Assembly (NCBI RefSeq): GCF_003047285.1
Contig: NZ_PZYX01000001.1
Location: 124,001 to 188,000 of the forward strand
Source of the DNA: Nocardioides allogilvus
GTDB lineage: Bacteria; Actinomycetota; Actinomycetes; Propionibacteriales; Nocardioidaceae
Direction of reading: 5' to 3'
Length of the DNA stretch: 64,000 bases
In this document: piece by piece, positions 15,885-24,980 of the stretch
Layout: each line of letters starts with the position of its first letter
Position numbering within the stretch: position 1 is the first letter of the stretch
The notes under the pieces: model-generated
Seen by the model: the letters and a program-made list of their open reading frames with translations, nothing else
Told to the model about the DNA's origin: nothing
Databases searched by the model: none
Position numbers and translations under genes: made by a program

Positions 15885-17134
15885 GCATCGACTCCCAGAT
15901 CCGTGACCGCCTCCACTCGGCCGTCGACGACACGACCGCCCCGCCCGCCTTCGCCCGGACCGTGATGAGGCGAGGACGTGCGCGGCGCCGTCGTCGGAAC
16001 GCCGCGGGCGTGCTAGCTGCTGCCGGGGTCATCGCCGTCGGGAGCACATTCGTGATCCCCGACTCGCCCACGGCTCGCGAGGGTCAGGTGGCCAATGGTG
16101 GACAGCGCTTCGACGCCGCGATGGCATGGGCACAGAGGTTGCCGAAGGGCGCCAACGTCAAGCTCCCCTACTACGGCGAGGGTGGCCTTCGCGACGGCGA
16201 CACCGTGGTGCCGTTGCCCGAGGGAATCGCCACGGTCGTCGCCCCGCAGCGAGCCCGCGGCGGCTGGGTTGTCGCCCTCGCCCCGATGGAGAACGCTCTC
16301 GCACCCGCGGTGCTGGCATCCGACGGATCGATTCGGACGCTACCGGCCGCGCCGTTCGGCGACGGCTCGGCCGACGCCACCATTGCCGTGTCGCCTGACG
16401 GATCCCAGGTCGCCTACGGCGATCGCGTGGTGGACCTCGCAACGCTGGACACGACGGAGATCCCGCACAACCCTGCCTACGAGCCGATCGCAGATCCCGG
16501 CCACGACCAGTCGATCCGGCTCAACGGTTTCACCGACCAAGGTCTCGTCTACCGGGGCTCGCCCACGACGAAGGGCTGGGGCACCACCTGGCTGCTCAAG
16601 GGCGACGGCACCACGGTCGAAATCGAACCGCCCACCGACAGTCACATCCCCCAAGGTGGCCCCGCCGACTTTGCGATCTCCTACGACTACACCGAGAAGG
16701 CCAACACCTGCACCACGTCCTTCTGGCTCATTGGCGCTGCCTGGCATGAGCAGGGCACCGGGTGCATGGGCAGTTACCTGTCCGAAGCCGTGGACGTGTC
16801 TCCCGATCGCCGATGGTTGCTCACCGATCACCTGCCGCGGGTCTGGAACCTGAGCAACGATGGCTTCACCGAGGTCGACATCCCACGCGACCTGGTGTCC
16901 AACGGCGAGGGATGGATGGGCAACGCTGGGTGGGAGAGCAACGACAGCTTCCTGCTGGCTCTGGTCGATCAGCGGATGGGTGCCTACACGGTGAGTGAGC
17001 CGGTCAAGCAGCAGCTCCAGATCGTGCGCTGCACGATGTCGACCGGCACCTGCGAACGAGCTGGCGACCTGCAGCACCTCATGGTGAGCGGCGAGGTGTG
17101 GGGAACATCAGAGGTGACCTTCACCGGTCAGTAG
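15881..17134 (+). CDS. membrane partner of the SigE-type sigma factor (putative anti-sigma or sensor)
   Basis: 417 residues. Cytosolic N-terminus of about 40 residues, very basic just before a single transmembrane segment (41-59), then about 350 extracytoplasmic residues with repeated beta-strand patterns (VSPDGSQVAYG, VSPDRRWLL) reminiscent of beta-propeller blades. The start overlaps the sigma stop by 4 bases; this arrangement is usual for SigE-type sigma factors and their membrane partners. No zinc-binding HxxxCxxC anti-sigma motif is visible, so the anti-sigma role is inferred from position only. The 3' end overlaps the convergent methyltransferase by 7 bases. Confidence 0.75.
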   Translation: MSIDSQIRDRLHSAVDDTTAPPAFARTVMRRGRARRRRRNAAGVLAAAGVIAVGSTFVIPDSPTAREGQVANGGQRFDAAMAWAQRLPKGANVKLPYYGEGGLRDGDTVVPLPEGIATVVAPQRARGGWVVALAPMENALAPAVLASDGSIRTLPAAPFGDGSADATIAVSPDGSQVAYGDRVVDLATLDTTEIPHNPAYEPIADPGHDQSIRLNGFTDQGLVYRGSPTTKGWGTTWLLKGDGTTVEIEPPTDSHIPQGGPADFAISYDYTEKANTCTTSFWLIGAAWHEQGTGCMGSYLSEAVDVSPDRRWLLTDHLPRVWNLSNDGFTEVDIPRDLVSNGEGWMGNAGWESNDSFLLALVDQRMGAYTVSEPVKQQLQIVRCTMSTGTCERAGDLQHLMVSGEVWGTSEVTFTGQ

Positions 17135-17832
17135 TCACGCCACCACACGTTGACGGCGTAGTCGACGTCGGTGCCCTCGTGCGACGCGATGATCTCCTCG
17201 GCCAGCTCCGGCGTGAACTCGATCCGCACCACGGCCTCGAGGTCTGCTCGCGACGAGAAGGCCCAGCCCATGTCGACCGGGATGCGCGTCCACCCACGCA
17301 GAGACCAGAAGGTCTCGACGGCGGAAGGGTCGACCATCGGATAGCCCCGGCGGAACCACGACCCGAAGGTCGAGCGCGAGCCGTCGTTGTCGATGACGAA
17401 CGCCGTCCCGCCGCGCGCCATCACCCGGTCGAGCTCGACCAGCCCCGGCTCGCACCCGGGGCCGAAAAAGTAGGCCCAGCGCGCGTGCGCGACGTCGACC
17501 GACGCGTCCGGGACCGGGAGGGCCTGCGCCGTACCGACCGAGACAGTGACGTTGCCCAGCCGGCGGGTACGGCGCTGCGCCAGCCGCGCGAGGTCAGGGT
17601 GCGGTTCGACGCCGATGACGGAGGTGGCGCTCGCAGCCCAGCGCGGGAGGTGGAAGCCCGAGCCGCAGCCGATGTCGGCGAAGCGCAGCCCGTCCCAGGG
17701 CGCGACCGAGGCCATCGCGGCCTCGATCCGTCCGTGCGGATCGGCCGCGCGGTTCTCGAGCTCGTAGGTCGCCGGGTGGTGCCAGATGTTCGGCGACGGG
17801 GTCGCACCCTCGATCCGCGGAGGGCGCGTCAT
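17128..17832 (-). CDS. class I SAM-dependent methyltransferase
   Basis: 234 residues of Methyltransf_11 type. Motif I is FADIGCGSGFH (about 50-60), followed by the acidic end of strand 2 in VIGVEPHPDL and motif IV region ASVDVAHARWAYFF; the N-terminus (NIWHHPATYELENRA) matches a subgroup of actinobacterial methyltransferases. The substrate cannot be told. A 13-base gap separates it from the upstream glyoxalase-fold gene, so the two may be co-transcribed. Confidence 0.85.
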   Translation of the reverse strand: MTRPPRIEGATPSPNIWHHPATYELENRAADPHGRIEAAMASVAPWDGLRFADIGCGSGFHLPRWAASATSVIGVEPHPDLARLAQRRTRRLGNVTVSVGTAQALPVPDASVDVAHARWAYFFGPGCEPGLVELDRVMARGGTAFVIDNDGSRSTFGSWFRRGYPMVDPSAVETFWSLRGWTRIPVDMGWAFSSRADLEAVVRIEFTPELAEEIIASHEGTDVDYAVNVWWRDY

Positions 17833-17845
17833 GCCGGGGGGAGCG

Positions 17846-18484
17846 TCAGATCCGGACCAGACCCGACGGGGTCTGGAACTGCGCGGCCAGGATGCCGGGG
17901 GTGCCGTTGGGGGCGACCCACTCGACCTTGACGTCCTCGAGAGGCGCCTCGACGGTCTCGCCGAGCCACTCGCTGACCCGCTGCGGGTCGCCGGCGATCT
18001 CGAGCGTCGCGAGCGCGAAGTCGGTGTCGGCGCCCGTGCTCGGGTGCATCGCGTCGGGCGACTCCCACTGGATGAAGAACGGGAGCTGCGGGTCGGCCAT
18101 CAGGTCGTTGACGCCGATCTGCTTCCAGAGCAGCTCCTCGCCGGTCGGCAGGTGGCGGTTGCCCTTCACGGCGTCGCGACCGAGGCGCTGCTCGACCGCG
18201 GTGATGTCGTTGATCGCCACGACCCAGCCGAGCCAGCCGCCGCCGGCAGCCGAGCGCGCACGCACGGCCTGCCCGAAGGGAGCCTTGTCGCTGGCCGGGT
18301 GGTCCAGGACCTCGACGATCTCGAGGTAGGTCCCTCCGTCCAGGGGCAGGATCATGTTGCGGGTGCCGAAGCGTGGGTGCACTCCACCGTCGATGAAGTC
18401 CTTGCCGAGCAGGCCCCCGATGCGCTGGGCGGTGCTGGCGAGGCCATCAGGTCCGGCTGCGAAAGAAAGATGGTCCAGGCGCAT
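17846..18484 (-). CDS. glyoxalase-like (VOC superfamily) protein
   Basis: 212 residues with the start MRLDHLSFAAG and TRNMILPLDGGTYLEIVEV typical of the Glyoxalase_3-like (long VOC) family, in which a His at the first strand and Glu in YLEI occupy metal-site positions. The C-terminal half is a second, weaker beta-alpha-beta unit. Substrate unknown. Probably co-transcribed with the downstream methyltransferase. Confidence 0.8.
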   Translation of the reverse strand: MRLDHLSFAAGPDGLASTAQRIGGLLGKDFIDGGVHPRFGTRNMILPLDGGTYLEIVEVLDHPASDKAPFGQAVRARSAAGGGWLGWVVAINDITAVEQRLGRDAVKGNRHLPTGEELLWKQIGVNDLMADPQLPFFIQWESPDAMHPSTGADTDFALATLEIAGDPQRVSEWLGETVEAPLEDVKVEWVAPNGTPGILAAQFQTPSGLVRI

Positions 18485-18558
18485 GCAGGCATTCTGACCC
18501 CGCTGGCCGCGAGGGCCGGACAGGGGGGTCGGGTTGTCTTGACGTCGAGAAAACTCGG

Positions 18559-19320
18559 TCAGCGTGGATCGGCGGGATGCAGCGCCAGCGCGGAGCGCGA
18601 ACGCACGTGTGCCTCGCAGTGGCGCACGAGCTCGACGTATCCGTCCTTGCCCATCAGCTCGGTGAGCTCCGCCTCGTGGGTGACGAACACGGGCTCGAGC
18701 GCGACGTGCGCCTCGGTGTTGCCGGAGCAGTACCAGTCGAGGTCGTGGCCGCCCGGACCCCAGCCGCGGCGGTCGTACTCACCGATCGCGACCTCGGTGT
18801 AGGAGGTCCCGTCCTGGCGCTCGACGGTGCGGAACGTGCGCCTGATCGGCAGCTGCCAGCAGACGTCGGGCTTCGTCTCGAGCGGGTTGCGACCCTGCTC
18901 CAGCGCCAGGCCGTGCAGCGCACAACCCGCCCCGGTGCTGAAGTCTGCGCGGTTGTGGAAGATGCACGCCGACTGCCCGTCGTGCTCACGGGTGAGGGTC
19001 TTGCGCTCCCCGTCGTCATCCTTCTCCACCCAGTCCGCCTTCGTGGCGGTGCGCCCGGGGTGGAACTGCCACTGCTCCGGGGTCAGCTGGGCGACGAAGC
19101 CCGCAACCCGCGACTCGTCGTCCTTGTCGGCGAAGTGGGCACCGAGCGTGCAGCACCCGGTGTCGGGGGCGTCGGCATAGATCCCTTGGCAGCCCTGGCC
19201 GAAGATGCACATGAAGCTCGACGTCAGCCACGTCAGGTCGCAGCGGAAGACCTGCTCGTCGTCCGCCGGGTCGGCGAACTCGACGTACGCACGGGGAAAG
19301 ACGAGATCGACTTCGGGCAC
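18559..19320 (-). CDS. conserved Cys-rich protein of unknown function
   Basis: 253 residues, nine cysteines, several in conserved-looking clusters: [12 protein letters not shown] (about 37-48), [29 protein letters not shown] and DWYCSGN. Acidic overall, no signal peptide or membrane segment. The pattern resembles metal- or Fe-S-binding cytosolic proteins common in actinobacteria but I cannot assign a family or reaction. Start GTG 19320 is supported by a TAGGAT box exactly 6 bases upstream on this strand. Divergent from ppx with a 44-base gap. Confidence 0.75.
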   Translation of the reverse strand: MPEVDLVFPRAYVEFADPADDEQVFRCDLTWLTSSFMCIFGQGCQGIYADAPDTGCCTLGAHFADKDDESRVAGFVAQLTPEQWQFHPGRTATKADWVEKDDDGERKTLTREHDGQSACIFHNRADFSTGAGCALHGLALEQGRNPLETKPDVCWQLPIRRTFRTVERQDGTSYTEVAIGEYDRRGWGPGGHDLDWYCSGNTEAHVALEPVFVTHEAELTELMGKDGYVELVRHCEAHVRSRSALALHPADPR

Positions 19321-19326
19321 TGGACG

Positions 19327-19332
19327 ATCCTA
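19327..19332 (-). promoter_or_regulatory. candidate -10 box of the Cys-rich gene (leaderless)
   Basis: On the - strand: TAGGAT, CGTCCA (6 bases), then the GTG start at 19320. Confidence 0.45.
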
Positions 19333-19352
19333 CGGGCGGGCACCTTGCCTAG

Positions 19353-19358
19353 TAGTTT
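19353..19358 (+). promoter_or_regulatory. candidate -10 box of ppx/gppA (leaderless)
   Basis: TAGTTT followed by GGTCCC (6 bases) and the ATG at 19365. Back-to-back with the divergent promoter of the Cys-rich gene. Confidence 0.4.
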
Positions 19359-19364
19359 GGTCCC

Positions 19365-20306
19365 ATGCGCCTGGGCGTCCTCGACATCGGCTCCAACACC
19401 GGTCACCTCCTCGTGGTCGATGCGCACGGTGGCGCCGCGCCGCTCCCGGCCTTCTCGCACAAGGAGCCGCTCCGGCTGGCCGAGCACCTCGACGAGCGCG
19501 GCGCCGTCACCCAGCAGGGCATCGACGCGCTGACGGACTTCTGCGCCTCGGCCGTGCGGGTCGCCGAGGACAAGGGCTGCGCCGACATGCTCGGCTTCGC
19601 CACCTCCGCGGTCCGCGACTCCGTCAACGCCGACGACGTGCTCGAGCACGTCCGGCGCGTCGCCGGGGTCGACCTCGCGGTGCTCTCCGGAGAGGACGAG
19701 GCCCGGCTGACGTTCCTCGCCGTACGCCGCTGGTTCGGCTGGTCTGCCGGCCGGCTGGCCGTCTTCGACATCGGCGGTGGTTCGCTGGAGATCGCCGGCG
19801 GCTCCGACGAGGCCCCCGACGTCGCCTGGTCGCTGCCGCTCGGCGCTGCGCGCCTGGCCCGCACCTGGTTCGGCGGCGACCGGCCCGACGAGGAAGCAGT
19901 GCGTCGGCTGCGCCGCCAGATCCGCGCCGACATCGCCGACAATGCCGGTCACCTGCTCCGTCCCGGCACCCCCGACCGGGCGGCGGCCACCTCGAAGACG
20001 TTCCGCTCGCTGGCGCGGATCTGCGGTGCGGCGCCCAGCGGCGAGGGTGCGCTGGTGCCGCGCGTGCTGGAGCGCGCCACGCTCGCGGAGTGGATCCCCA
20101 AGCTCATCGCCCTGACCGGCGACGAGCTCGCGCACCTGCCCGGTGTCTCGCCCAGCCGCACCCACCAGATCGTCCCCGGCGCGCTCGTTGCCGAGGCCTG
20201 CATGGACATCTTCGACCTGCCCGCGCTGGAGATCTGCCCGTGGGCGCTGCGTGAGGGCGTCATCCTGGAGCGGATCGACCAGATCTCAGTCTTGAGCCCG
20301 ACGTGA
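19365..20306 (+). CDS. Ppx/GppA family phosphatase
   Basis: Exopolyphosphatase/guanosine pentaphosphate phosphatase family (ASKHA fold), hydrolysing polyphosphate ends or pppGpp. Motifs: [13 protein letters not shown] at residues 5-17 (phosphate 1), [10 protein letters not shown] (about 107) and [13 protein letters not shown] (about 133, phosphate 2). At 313 residues it is the short form without the C-terminal HD domain, as in the actinobacterial Ppx1/Ppx2 pair, so the preferred substrate is uncertain. Its stop overlaps the start of the following isomerase gene by 4 bases. Confidence 0.92.
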   Translation: MRLGVLDIGSNTGHLLVVDAHGGAAPLPAFSHKEPLRLAEHLDERGAVTQQGIDALTDFCASAVRVAEDKGCADMLGFATSAVRDSVNADDVLEHVRRVAGVDLAVLSGEDEARLTFLAVRRWFGWSAGRLAVFDIGGGSLEIAGGSDEAPDVAWSLPLGAARLARTWFGGDRPDEEAVRRLRRQIRADIADNAGHLLRPGTPDRAAATSKTFRSLARICGAAPSGEGALVPRVLERATLAEWIPKLIALTGDELAHLPGVSPSRTHQIVPGALVAEACMDIFDLPALEICPWALREGVILERIDQISVLSPT

Positions 20307-21091
20307 CCTTGATCGGCCTCTCCACCGCCTCGGTCTATCCCGAGTCGACCGCCCACGCCTTCGGCTATGCCGCGCAGCTCGGCTACGACGCCGTCGAGGT
20401 GATGGTCGGCATCGACTCGCTGTCCCAGCAGACGTCGGCGATCAAGCAGCTCATCGACCACCACGAGATGCCGGTGTGCGCGATCCACGCTCCCTGCCTG
20501 CTGTGGACGCAGCGCGTGTGGGGCACCGAGCCGTGGGGCAAGCTCGAGCGCTCCGCCGACCTCGCCCTCGAGGTCGGTGCCGACGTGGTCGTGGTGCACC
20601 CGCCCTTCCGCTGGCAGCGGGAGTACGCCGCCGGCTTCGTCGACGGCATCGCCGCGCTCGAGAGCTCGACCGGCATCGCCTTCGCCGTCGAGAACATGTA
20701 TCCGTGGCGGGCGTCCTCGCGCCGCGGGATGGAGATGTACCTCCCGAGCTGGGACCCCAGCCAGCACAACTACGCCAACACCACCATCGACCTCTCCCAC
20801 GCGGCGATCGCCGGCTCAGACGTGATCGAGATGGCCGACCGGCTGGGGAGGCGGCTGCGCCACGTCCACCTCACCGACGGCAGTGGCTCGGCCAAGGACG
20901 AGCACCTCGTGCCCGGCCGCGGGGTGATGCGTGCCGGCGAGTTCCTCGGCCACCTCGCCGAGCGCGACTTCGCCGGTCACATCATCCTGGAGATCAACAC
21001 CCGACGCTGCAGCACCCGCGACGAGCGGATCGCCGACCTGGCGGCCTCCCTGGCCTTCGCGCGCGAGCACTTCGCCGTACGAACGAACTGA
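20303..21091 (+). CDS. sugar phosphate isomerase/epimerase family TIM-barrel protein
   Basis: 262 residues, AP_endonuc_2/xylose-isomerase-like fold. Candidate metal ligands lie in AFAVENMYP (Glu), [10 protein letters not shown] (Asp/His), [10 protein letters not shown] (His/Asp) and [10 protein letters not shown] (Glu) at the strand ends, in the usual order. It follows ppx with a 4-base overlap, a pairing common in actinobacteria, but the substrate is unknown. ATP-independent cytosolic enzyme by family. Confidence 0.87.
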   Translation: MTLIGLSTASVYPESTAHAFGYAAQLGYDAVEVMVGIDSLSQQTSAIKQLIDHHEMPVCAIHAPCLLWTQRVWGTEPWGKLERSADLALEVGADVVVVHPPFRWQREYAAGFVDGIAALESSTGIAFAVENMYPWRASSRRGMEMYLPSWDPSQHNYANTTIDLSHAAIAGSDVIEMADRLGRRLRHVHLTDGSGSAKDEHLVPGRGVMRAGEFLGHLAERDFAGHIILEINTRRCSTRDERIADLAASLAFAREHFAVRTN

Positions 21092-21098
21092 TGCGCTG

Positions 21099-21686
21099 AT
21101 GGCTCGCGGTCGCCGCCCCGGCGCCTCCGACACCCGCGCGGCCGTCCTGGCCGCTGCCCGGACGTCCTTCGCGGAGCACGGCTTTCGCGGTACGACGATC
21201 CGCGCCGTCGCAGCGGCCGCCGGTGTCGACCCCGCGCTGGTGCACCACTTCTTCGGCACCAAGGACGACCTCTTCCTCGCCGCGATGGCGCTGCCCGTCG
21301 ACCCGCGCGAGGTCATCGCACGCGTGGTCGAGGGCCCCGTCGAGGACGCGGCCGACCGCTTCCTGGCCGCCTTCCTGGGCGTGTGGGAGGACCCAGCGCT
21401 GCAGCCGGCCCTGCTGGCCGTGGCGCGCCGGATGCTCGAGCCCGGCGGTGACCGGCTGCTGGCGGAGGGCTTCTTGCCGGTGGTGGTCCAGCCGGTGGGG
21501 GCGAGGCTCGGCCTCGACCGCCCCGAGCACCGCATGACGCTGGTCGCGAGCCAGATGATCGGCCTGATCCTGCTGCGCTACGTCCTCCGGGTGGAGCCGC
21601 TCGCGTCGTTGCCGGCGGACGTCGTCCGGGCGACCTGTGCGCCCACCCTCCAGCGCTATCTCACCGGCGAGCTGCCCGACGCTTGA
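21099..21686 (+). CDS. TetR-family transcriptional regulator (first)
   Basis: 195 residues. The N-terminal helix-turn-helix (TRAAVLAAARTSFAEHGFRG, then TTIRAVAAAAGVDPALVHHFF) is typical TetR; the C-terminal ligand domain resembles the TetR_C_17 type found beside ABC transporters. Start at ATG 21099, eight bases after the isomerase stop; the longer frame only overlaps that gene. The stop codon lies inside the -35 hexamer of the ABC transporter promoter, so it probably controls the exporter that follows. Confidence 0.9.
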   Translation: MARGRRPGASDTRAAVLAAARTSFAEHGFRGTTIRAVAAAAGVDPALVHHFFGTKDDLFLAAMALPVDPREVIARVVEGPVEDAADRFLAAFLGVWEDPALQPALLAVARRMLEPGGDRLLAEGFLPVVVQPVGARLGLDRPEHRMTLVASQMIGLILLRYVLRVEPLASLPADVVRATCAPTLQRYLTGELPDA

Positions 21687-21711
21687 CGGGCGCTCGTCCC
21701 GCGAGCACAAT
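21683..21711 (+). promoter_or_regulatory. promoter of the ABC exporter (leaderless)
   Basis: TTGACG (21683-21688), a 17-base spacer and CACAAT (21706-21711) end 7 bases before the ATG at 21719, predicting transcription from about the start codon itself. The imperfect palindrome TTCAACACATGATGAA (21712-21727, 12 of 16 positions symmetrical) covers that start and is a possible TetR operator. Confidence 0.5.
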
Positions 21712-21718
21712 TCAACAC

Positions 21719-22432
21719 ATGATGAATAACATCGTCATCACCGACCTGAGGGTCGTGCGTGGGGGACGCGAGGTGCTGCCCGGCATCTCGCTCGAGGTCG
21801 GCGCGGGCGTCACCGGTCTGCTGGGGCCCAGCGGCTGCGGGAAGTCGACGCTGATGCGTGCGGTCGTCGGCGTCCAGCAGGTCCGCTCCGGCAGCGTCGA
21901 GGTCCTCGGCCGGCCCGCCGGCTCCAAGCCGCTGCGCGACCGCGTCGGCTACGTCACCCAGGCCGCGAGCGTGTACGACGACCTCTCGGTCGCGGAGAAC
22001 CTGCGCTTCTTCGCCCGGGTGCTCGGGGTCGCGGCGATCGACGAGGCCATCGACCGGGCCGTCGCGGCCGTCGACCTCGACAGCCACCGCGACCAGGTCG
22101 TCGGCAGCCTCAGGGGCGGCCAGCGGTCGCGAGCCAGCCTGGCCGTCGCGCTCCTCGGCGACCCCGACGTGCTCGTCCTCGACGAGCCCACGGTCGGGCT
22201 CGATCCCGTGCTCCGCCGCGACCTGTGGGCGCTCTTCCACCGCCTCGCCGACGCCGGCAGGGTCGTGCTCGTCTCCAGCCACGTCATGGACGAGGCCGAG
22301 CGCTGCGACCGGCTGTTGCTCATGCGGGAGGGCCGGATCATCGCCAACGGCACCCCGAGCGAGATCCGCGGCGACGCCCGCGACATCGAGGACGCCTTCC
22401 TGCGCATCGTCGAGGGCGAGGCCGTCTCATGA
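21719..22432 (+). CDS. ABC transporter ATP-binding protein
   Basis: 237 residues. Walker A GPSGCGKST (36-44), Q-loop VGYVTQAAS, signature LRGGQ (LSGGQ is usual; Arg replaces Ser), Walker B VLVLDEPTVGLDP and switch SSHVMDEAERCD. This is the drug/lipid-export (ABC-2) subclass. ATG 21719 or the adjacent ATG 21722 is preferred over an upstream TTG, because a sigma-70-type promoter ends just before it. The stop overlaps the permease start (ATGA). Driven by, and probably repressed by, the TetR gene upstream. Confidence 0.93.
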   Translation: MMNNIVITDLRVVRGGREVLPGISLEVGAGVTGLLGPSGCGKSTLMRAVVGVQQVRSGSVEVLGRPAGSKPLRDRVGYVTQAASVYDDLSVAENLRFFARVLGVAAIDEAIDRAVAAVDLDSHRDQVVGSLRGGQRSRASLAVALLGDPDVLVLDEPTVGLDPVLRRDLWALFHRLADAGRVVLVSSHVMDEAERCDRLLLMREGRIIANGTPSEIRGDARDIEDAFLRIVEGEAVS

Positions 22433-23157
22433 GGACCCTCGCCGTCGCCGGTCGCGTGCTCACCCAGATCCGCCGCGACCACCGCACGCTCGCCATGCTG
22501 CTCGTGCTGCCGTGCCTGCTCATCACCCTGCTCTGGTGGATGTTCGCCGACCTGCCCGGCGCGGCCTTCGACCGCTTCGGCCCGGGCCTGCTCGCGCTCT
22601 TCCCGTTCATCGTGATGTTCCTGGTCACCAGCGTCACCACCCTGCGCGAGCGCAGCAGCGGCACCCTCGAGCGCCTGCTGTCGATGCCGCTGGGCAAGCT
22701 CGACTTCCTGCTCGGCTATGCCGTCGCCTTCGGCGCCATCGCGGCGGTGCAGTCCGCCCTCGCGGTCGCGGTCAGCGTCGGCCTGCTCGGGCTCGACGTC
22801 AACGGGCCGGTCTGGTTGCTGGGCGTGGTCGCGATCGTCGATGCCGTGCTCGGTACGGCGCTGGGCCTGTTCGTCAGTGCGTTCGCGGCCACCGAGTTCC
22901 AGGCCGTCCAGTTCATGCCGCTCGTCGTGGTCCCGCAGATCCTGCTGTGCGGGCTGTTCGTGGCCCGCGACAGCCTGCCGCGGGTGCTCGAGGTGATCAG
23001 CGGGGTCCTGCCGCTGTCCTATGCCGTGGACGCCATGCAGGAGCTGGTCGGGACGGCCGACGAAGCGGTCGTCTGGGGCGATGTCGGGGTGGTCCTGGGG
23101 TTCGCCCTCGCGGGGCTGGCGCTCGGTGCCGCGACCCTGCGGCGCCGTACGGAATGA
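22429..23157 (+). CDS. ABC-2 type transporter permease
   Basis: 242 residues with six predicted transmembrane segments and the ABC-2 pattern LRERSSGTLERLLSMPL in the first cytosolic loop. Together with the ATPase upstream it should form a homodimeric exporter (two permeases, two ATPases). The substrate is unknown; relatives export drugs or antibiotics. Start overlaps the ATPase stop by 4 bases. Confidence 0.92.
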   Translation: MRTLAVAGRVLTQIRRDHRTLAMLLVLPCLLITLLWWMFADLPGAAFDRFGPGLLALFPFIVMFLVTSVTTLRERSSGTLERLLSMPLGKLDFLLGYAVAFGAIAAVQSALAVAVSVGLLGLDVNGPVWLLGVVAIVDAVLGTALGLFVSAFAATEFQAVQFMPLVVVPQILLCGLFVARDSLPRVLEVISGVLPLSYAVDAMQELVGTADEAVVWGDVGVVLGFALAGLALGAATLRRRTE

Positions 23158-23192
23158 AGCAGGCTGGCTCGGCCCGGCGAGGTCGGTCGGCG

Positions 23193-23198
23193 TAGCCT
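23193..23198 (+). promoter_or_regulatory. candidate -10 box of the proline dehydrogenase gene (leaderless)
   Basis: TAGCCT followed by 7 bases (GTGCGCC) and the ATG at 23206. Confidence 0.35.
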
Positions 23199-23205
23199 GT
23201 GCGCC

Positions 23206-24141
23206 ATGTCACTGCTCCGCCAACCGATCCTCCTTCTTGCCAAGAGCGACAAGGTGAAGAAGCTCGTCAGCACCATGCCGGTCTCTTCAGGAATCGTCAC
23301 CAGCTATGTCCCCGGGGAGTCCACGGAGGCGGCCGTCGACGCCACCTCCGGCCTCATCGACGACGGCCTTCGCGTCACCCTCGACTTCCTCGGCGAGGAC
23401 ACGTTGGACCTCGCGCAGGCCGAGGCCACCGTGGCCGCTTACAAGGAGCTGCTCGCCGAGCTCGCCAACCGCGGGCTGGCCAGCAAGGCCGAGGTGAGCG
23501 TCAAGCTCTCCGCCGTCGGCCAGGCGCTCCCCGACAACGGCGAGAAGATCGCGCTGGAGAACGCGCGCGAGATCTGCCGCGCCGCGCGCAACGCCGGCAC
23601 CACGGTCACCCTCGACATGGAGGACCACACCACCACCGACTCGACGCTGGCGATCCTGCACGAGCTGCGCAAGGACTTCCCCGAGACGGGTGCCGTCCTG
23701 CAGGCGATGCTCCACCGCACCGAGGCCGACTGCCGCGCGCTGGCCCACGAGGGCTCGCGGGTGCGTCTGTGCAAGGGCGCCTACATGGAGCCCGAGTCCG
23801 TCGCGTTCCAGGAGCGCATCGACATCGACAAGTCCTACGTCCGCTGTCTCAAGGTGCTGCTGGCTGGTCAGGGCTACCCGATGATCGCCAGCCACGACCC
23901 GCGGATGATCCAGATAGCGTCGTCGCTCGCGAGCCGCTACGGCCGCCGGGTCGGCACCTACGAGTTCCAGATGCTCTACGGCATCCGTCCCGAGGAGCAG
24001 AAGCGCCTGGCCGCCGCCGGCGAGACGGTGCGCGTCTACATCCCCTACGGCCAGGAGTGGTACGGCTACCTCATGCGCCGGATGGCCGAGCGCCCGCAGA
24101 ACCTCACCTTCTTCCTCCGCTCCCTCGTCTCCAAGAGTTAG
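23206..24141 (+). CDS. proline dehydrogenase
   Basis: FAD enzyme oxidising L-proline to pyrroline-5-carboxylate (P5C) at the membrane face; monofunctional PutB/FadM-type, 311 residues. The barrel motifs VTLDFLGE (near 56), VSVKLSAVG (near 99), DMEDHTTTDST (near 139), RLCKGAYMEPESVAF (near 188) and the C-terminal YIPYGQEWYGYLMRRMAERP, which includes the conserved YxxRRxxE substrate-binding pattern, are all present. It lies next to proC, which runs the reverse direction from P5C to proline; in actinobacteria this pairing is common. Confidence 0.93.
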   Translation: MSLLRQPILLLAKSDKVKKLVSTMPVSSGIVTSYVPGESTEAAVDATSGLIDDGLRVTLDFLGEDTLDLAQAEATVAAYKELLAELANRGLASKAEVSVKLSAVGQALPDNGEKIALENAREICRAARNAGTTVTLDMEDHTTTDSTLAILHELRKDFPETGAVLQAMLHRTEADCRALAHEGSRVRLCKGAYMEPESVAFQERIDIDKSYVRCLKVLLAGQGYPMIASHDPRMIQIASSLASRYGRRVGTYEFQMLYGIRPEEQKRLAAAGETVRVYIPYGQEWYGYLMRRMAERPQNLTFFLRSLVSKS

Positions 24142-24147
24142 GCAGTC

Positions 24148-24948
24148 ATGACTACAGCGATCATCGGTGCCGGCGTGATGGGCGAGATGCTGCTCTCCGG
24201 ACTCGTCCGGGCGGGCCGCCGTGTCGACGACCTCATGGTCGGTGAGAAGCGCGCCGAGCGGGCCCACGAGCTCGAGGAGCGCTACGGCGTCGCGGTGGTC
24301 TCCAACATCGAGGCGGCCAGCAAGGCCGACACGGTCGCGCTGGTCGTCAAGCCGCAGGACATGGCCGCGGTGCTCGAGGAGATCGCGCCGGTGCTGCGTC
24401 CTGGCCAGCTGATCGTGAGCCTGGCCGCCGGCATCACCACCGCCTTCATCGAGTCGCGGGTGCCCGAGGGCATCGCGGTCGTGCGGGTCATGCCCAACAC
24501 CCCCGCGCTGGTCGACGAGGGCATGGCCGCCATCTCGCCCGGCTCGCACTGCGACGACGCCCACCTGGCCGAGGCCGAGTCGCTGCTCGCCTCGACCGGC
24601 CGCGTCGTGCGGGTGCCGGAGAGGCAGCAGGACGCGGTCACCGCGATCAGCGGCTCGGGTCCCGCCTACATCTTCTTCGTCGTCGAGTCGATGATCGAGG
24701 CCGGTGTCCACCTCGGGCTGCCGCGCGCGACGTCGTCCGAGCTGGTCATCCAGACGCTCTACGGCTCGGCCAAGATGCTCCGCGAGACCGGCACCCACCC
24801 CGCGATCCTGCGCGAGCAGGTCACCTCGCCGGGCGGCACGACGGCTTCCGCCCTGCGCGAGCTCGAGATCCACAAGGTCCGTGCTGCCTTCCTGGCTGCC
24901 ATGGAGGCCGCCCGCAACCGCTCGCGCGAGCTCGCCGAGGGCAGCTGA
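24148..24948 (+). CDS. proC: pyrroline-5-carboxylate reductase ProC
   Basis: NAD(P)H-dependent last step of proline synthesis. Rossmann motif AIIGAGVMGEMLL at residues 4-16, VVKPQDM, VRVMPNTPALV (near 113), the substrate motif AISGSGPAYIFFVVE (near 169) and the C-terminal signature VTSPGGTTASALRELE (near 228). 266 residues, standard. Six bases after the proline dehydrogenase stop, so probably co-transcribed. The palindromes downstream probably end the transcript. Confidence 0.96.
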   Translation: MTTAIIGAGVMGEMLLSGLVRAGRRVDDLMVGEKRAERAHELEERYGVAVVSNIEAASKADTVALVVKPQDMAAVLEEIAPVLRPGQLIVSLAAGITTAFIESRVPEGIAVVRVMPNTPALVDEGMAAISPGSHCDDAHLAEAESLLASTGRVVRVPERQQDAVTAISGSGPAYIFFVVESMIEAGVHLGLPRATSSELVIQTLYGSAKMLRETGTHPAILREQVTSPGGTTASALRELEIHKVRAAFLAAMEAARNRSRELAEGS

Positions 24949-24980
24949 CCGCTGTGCCGCGGGGCCCAGCCTCGCCGCCC

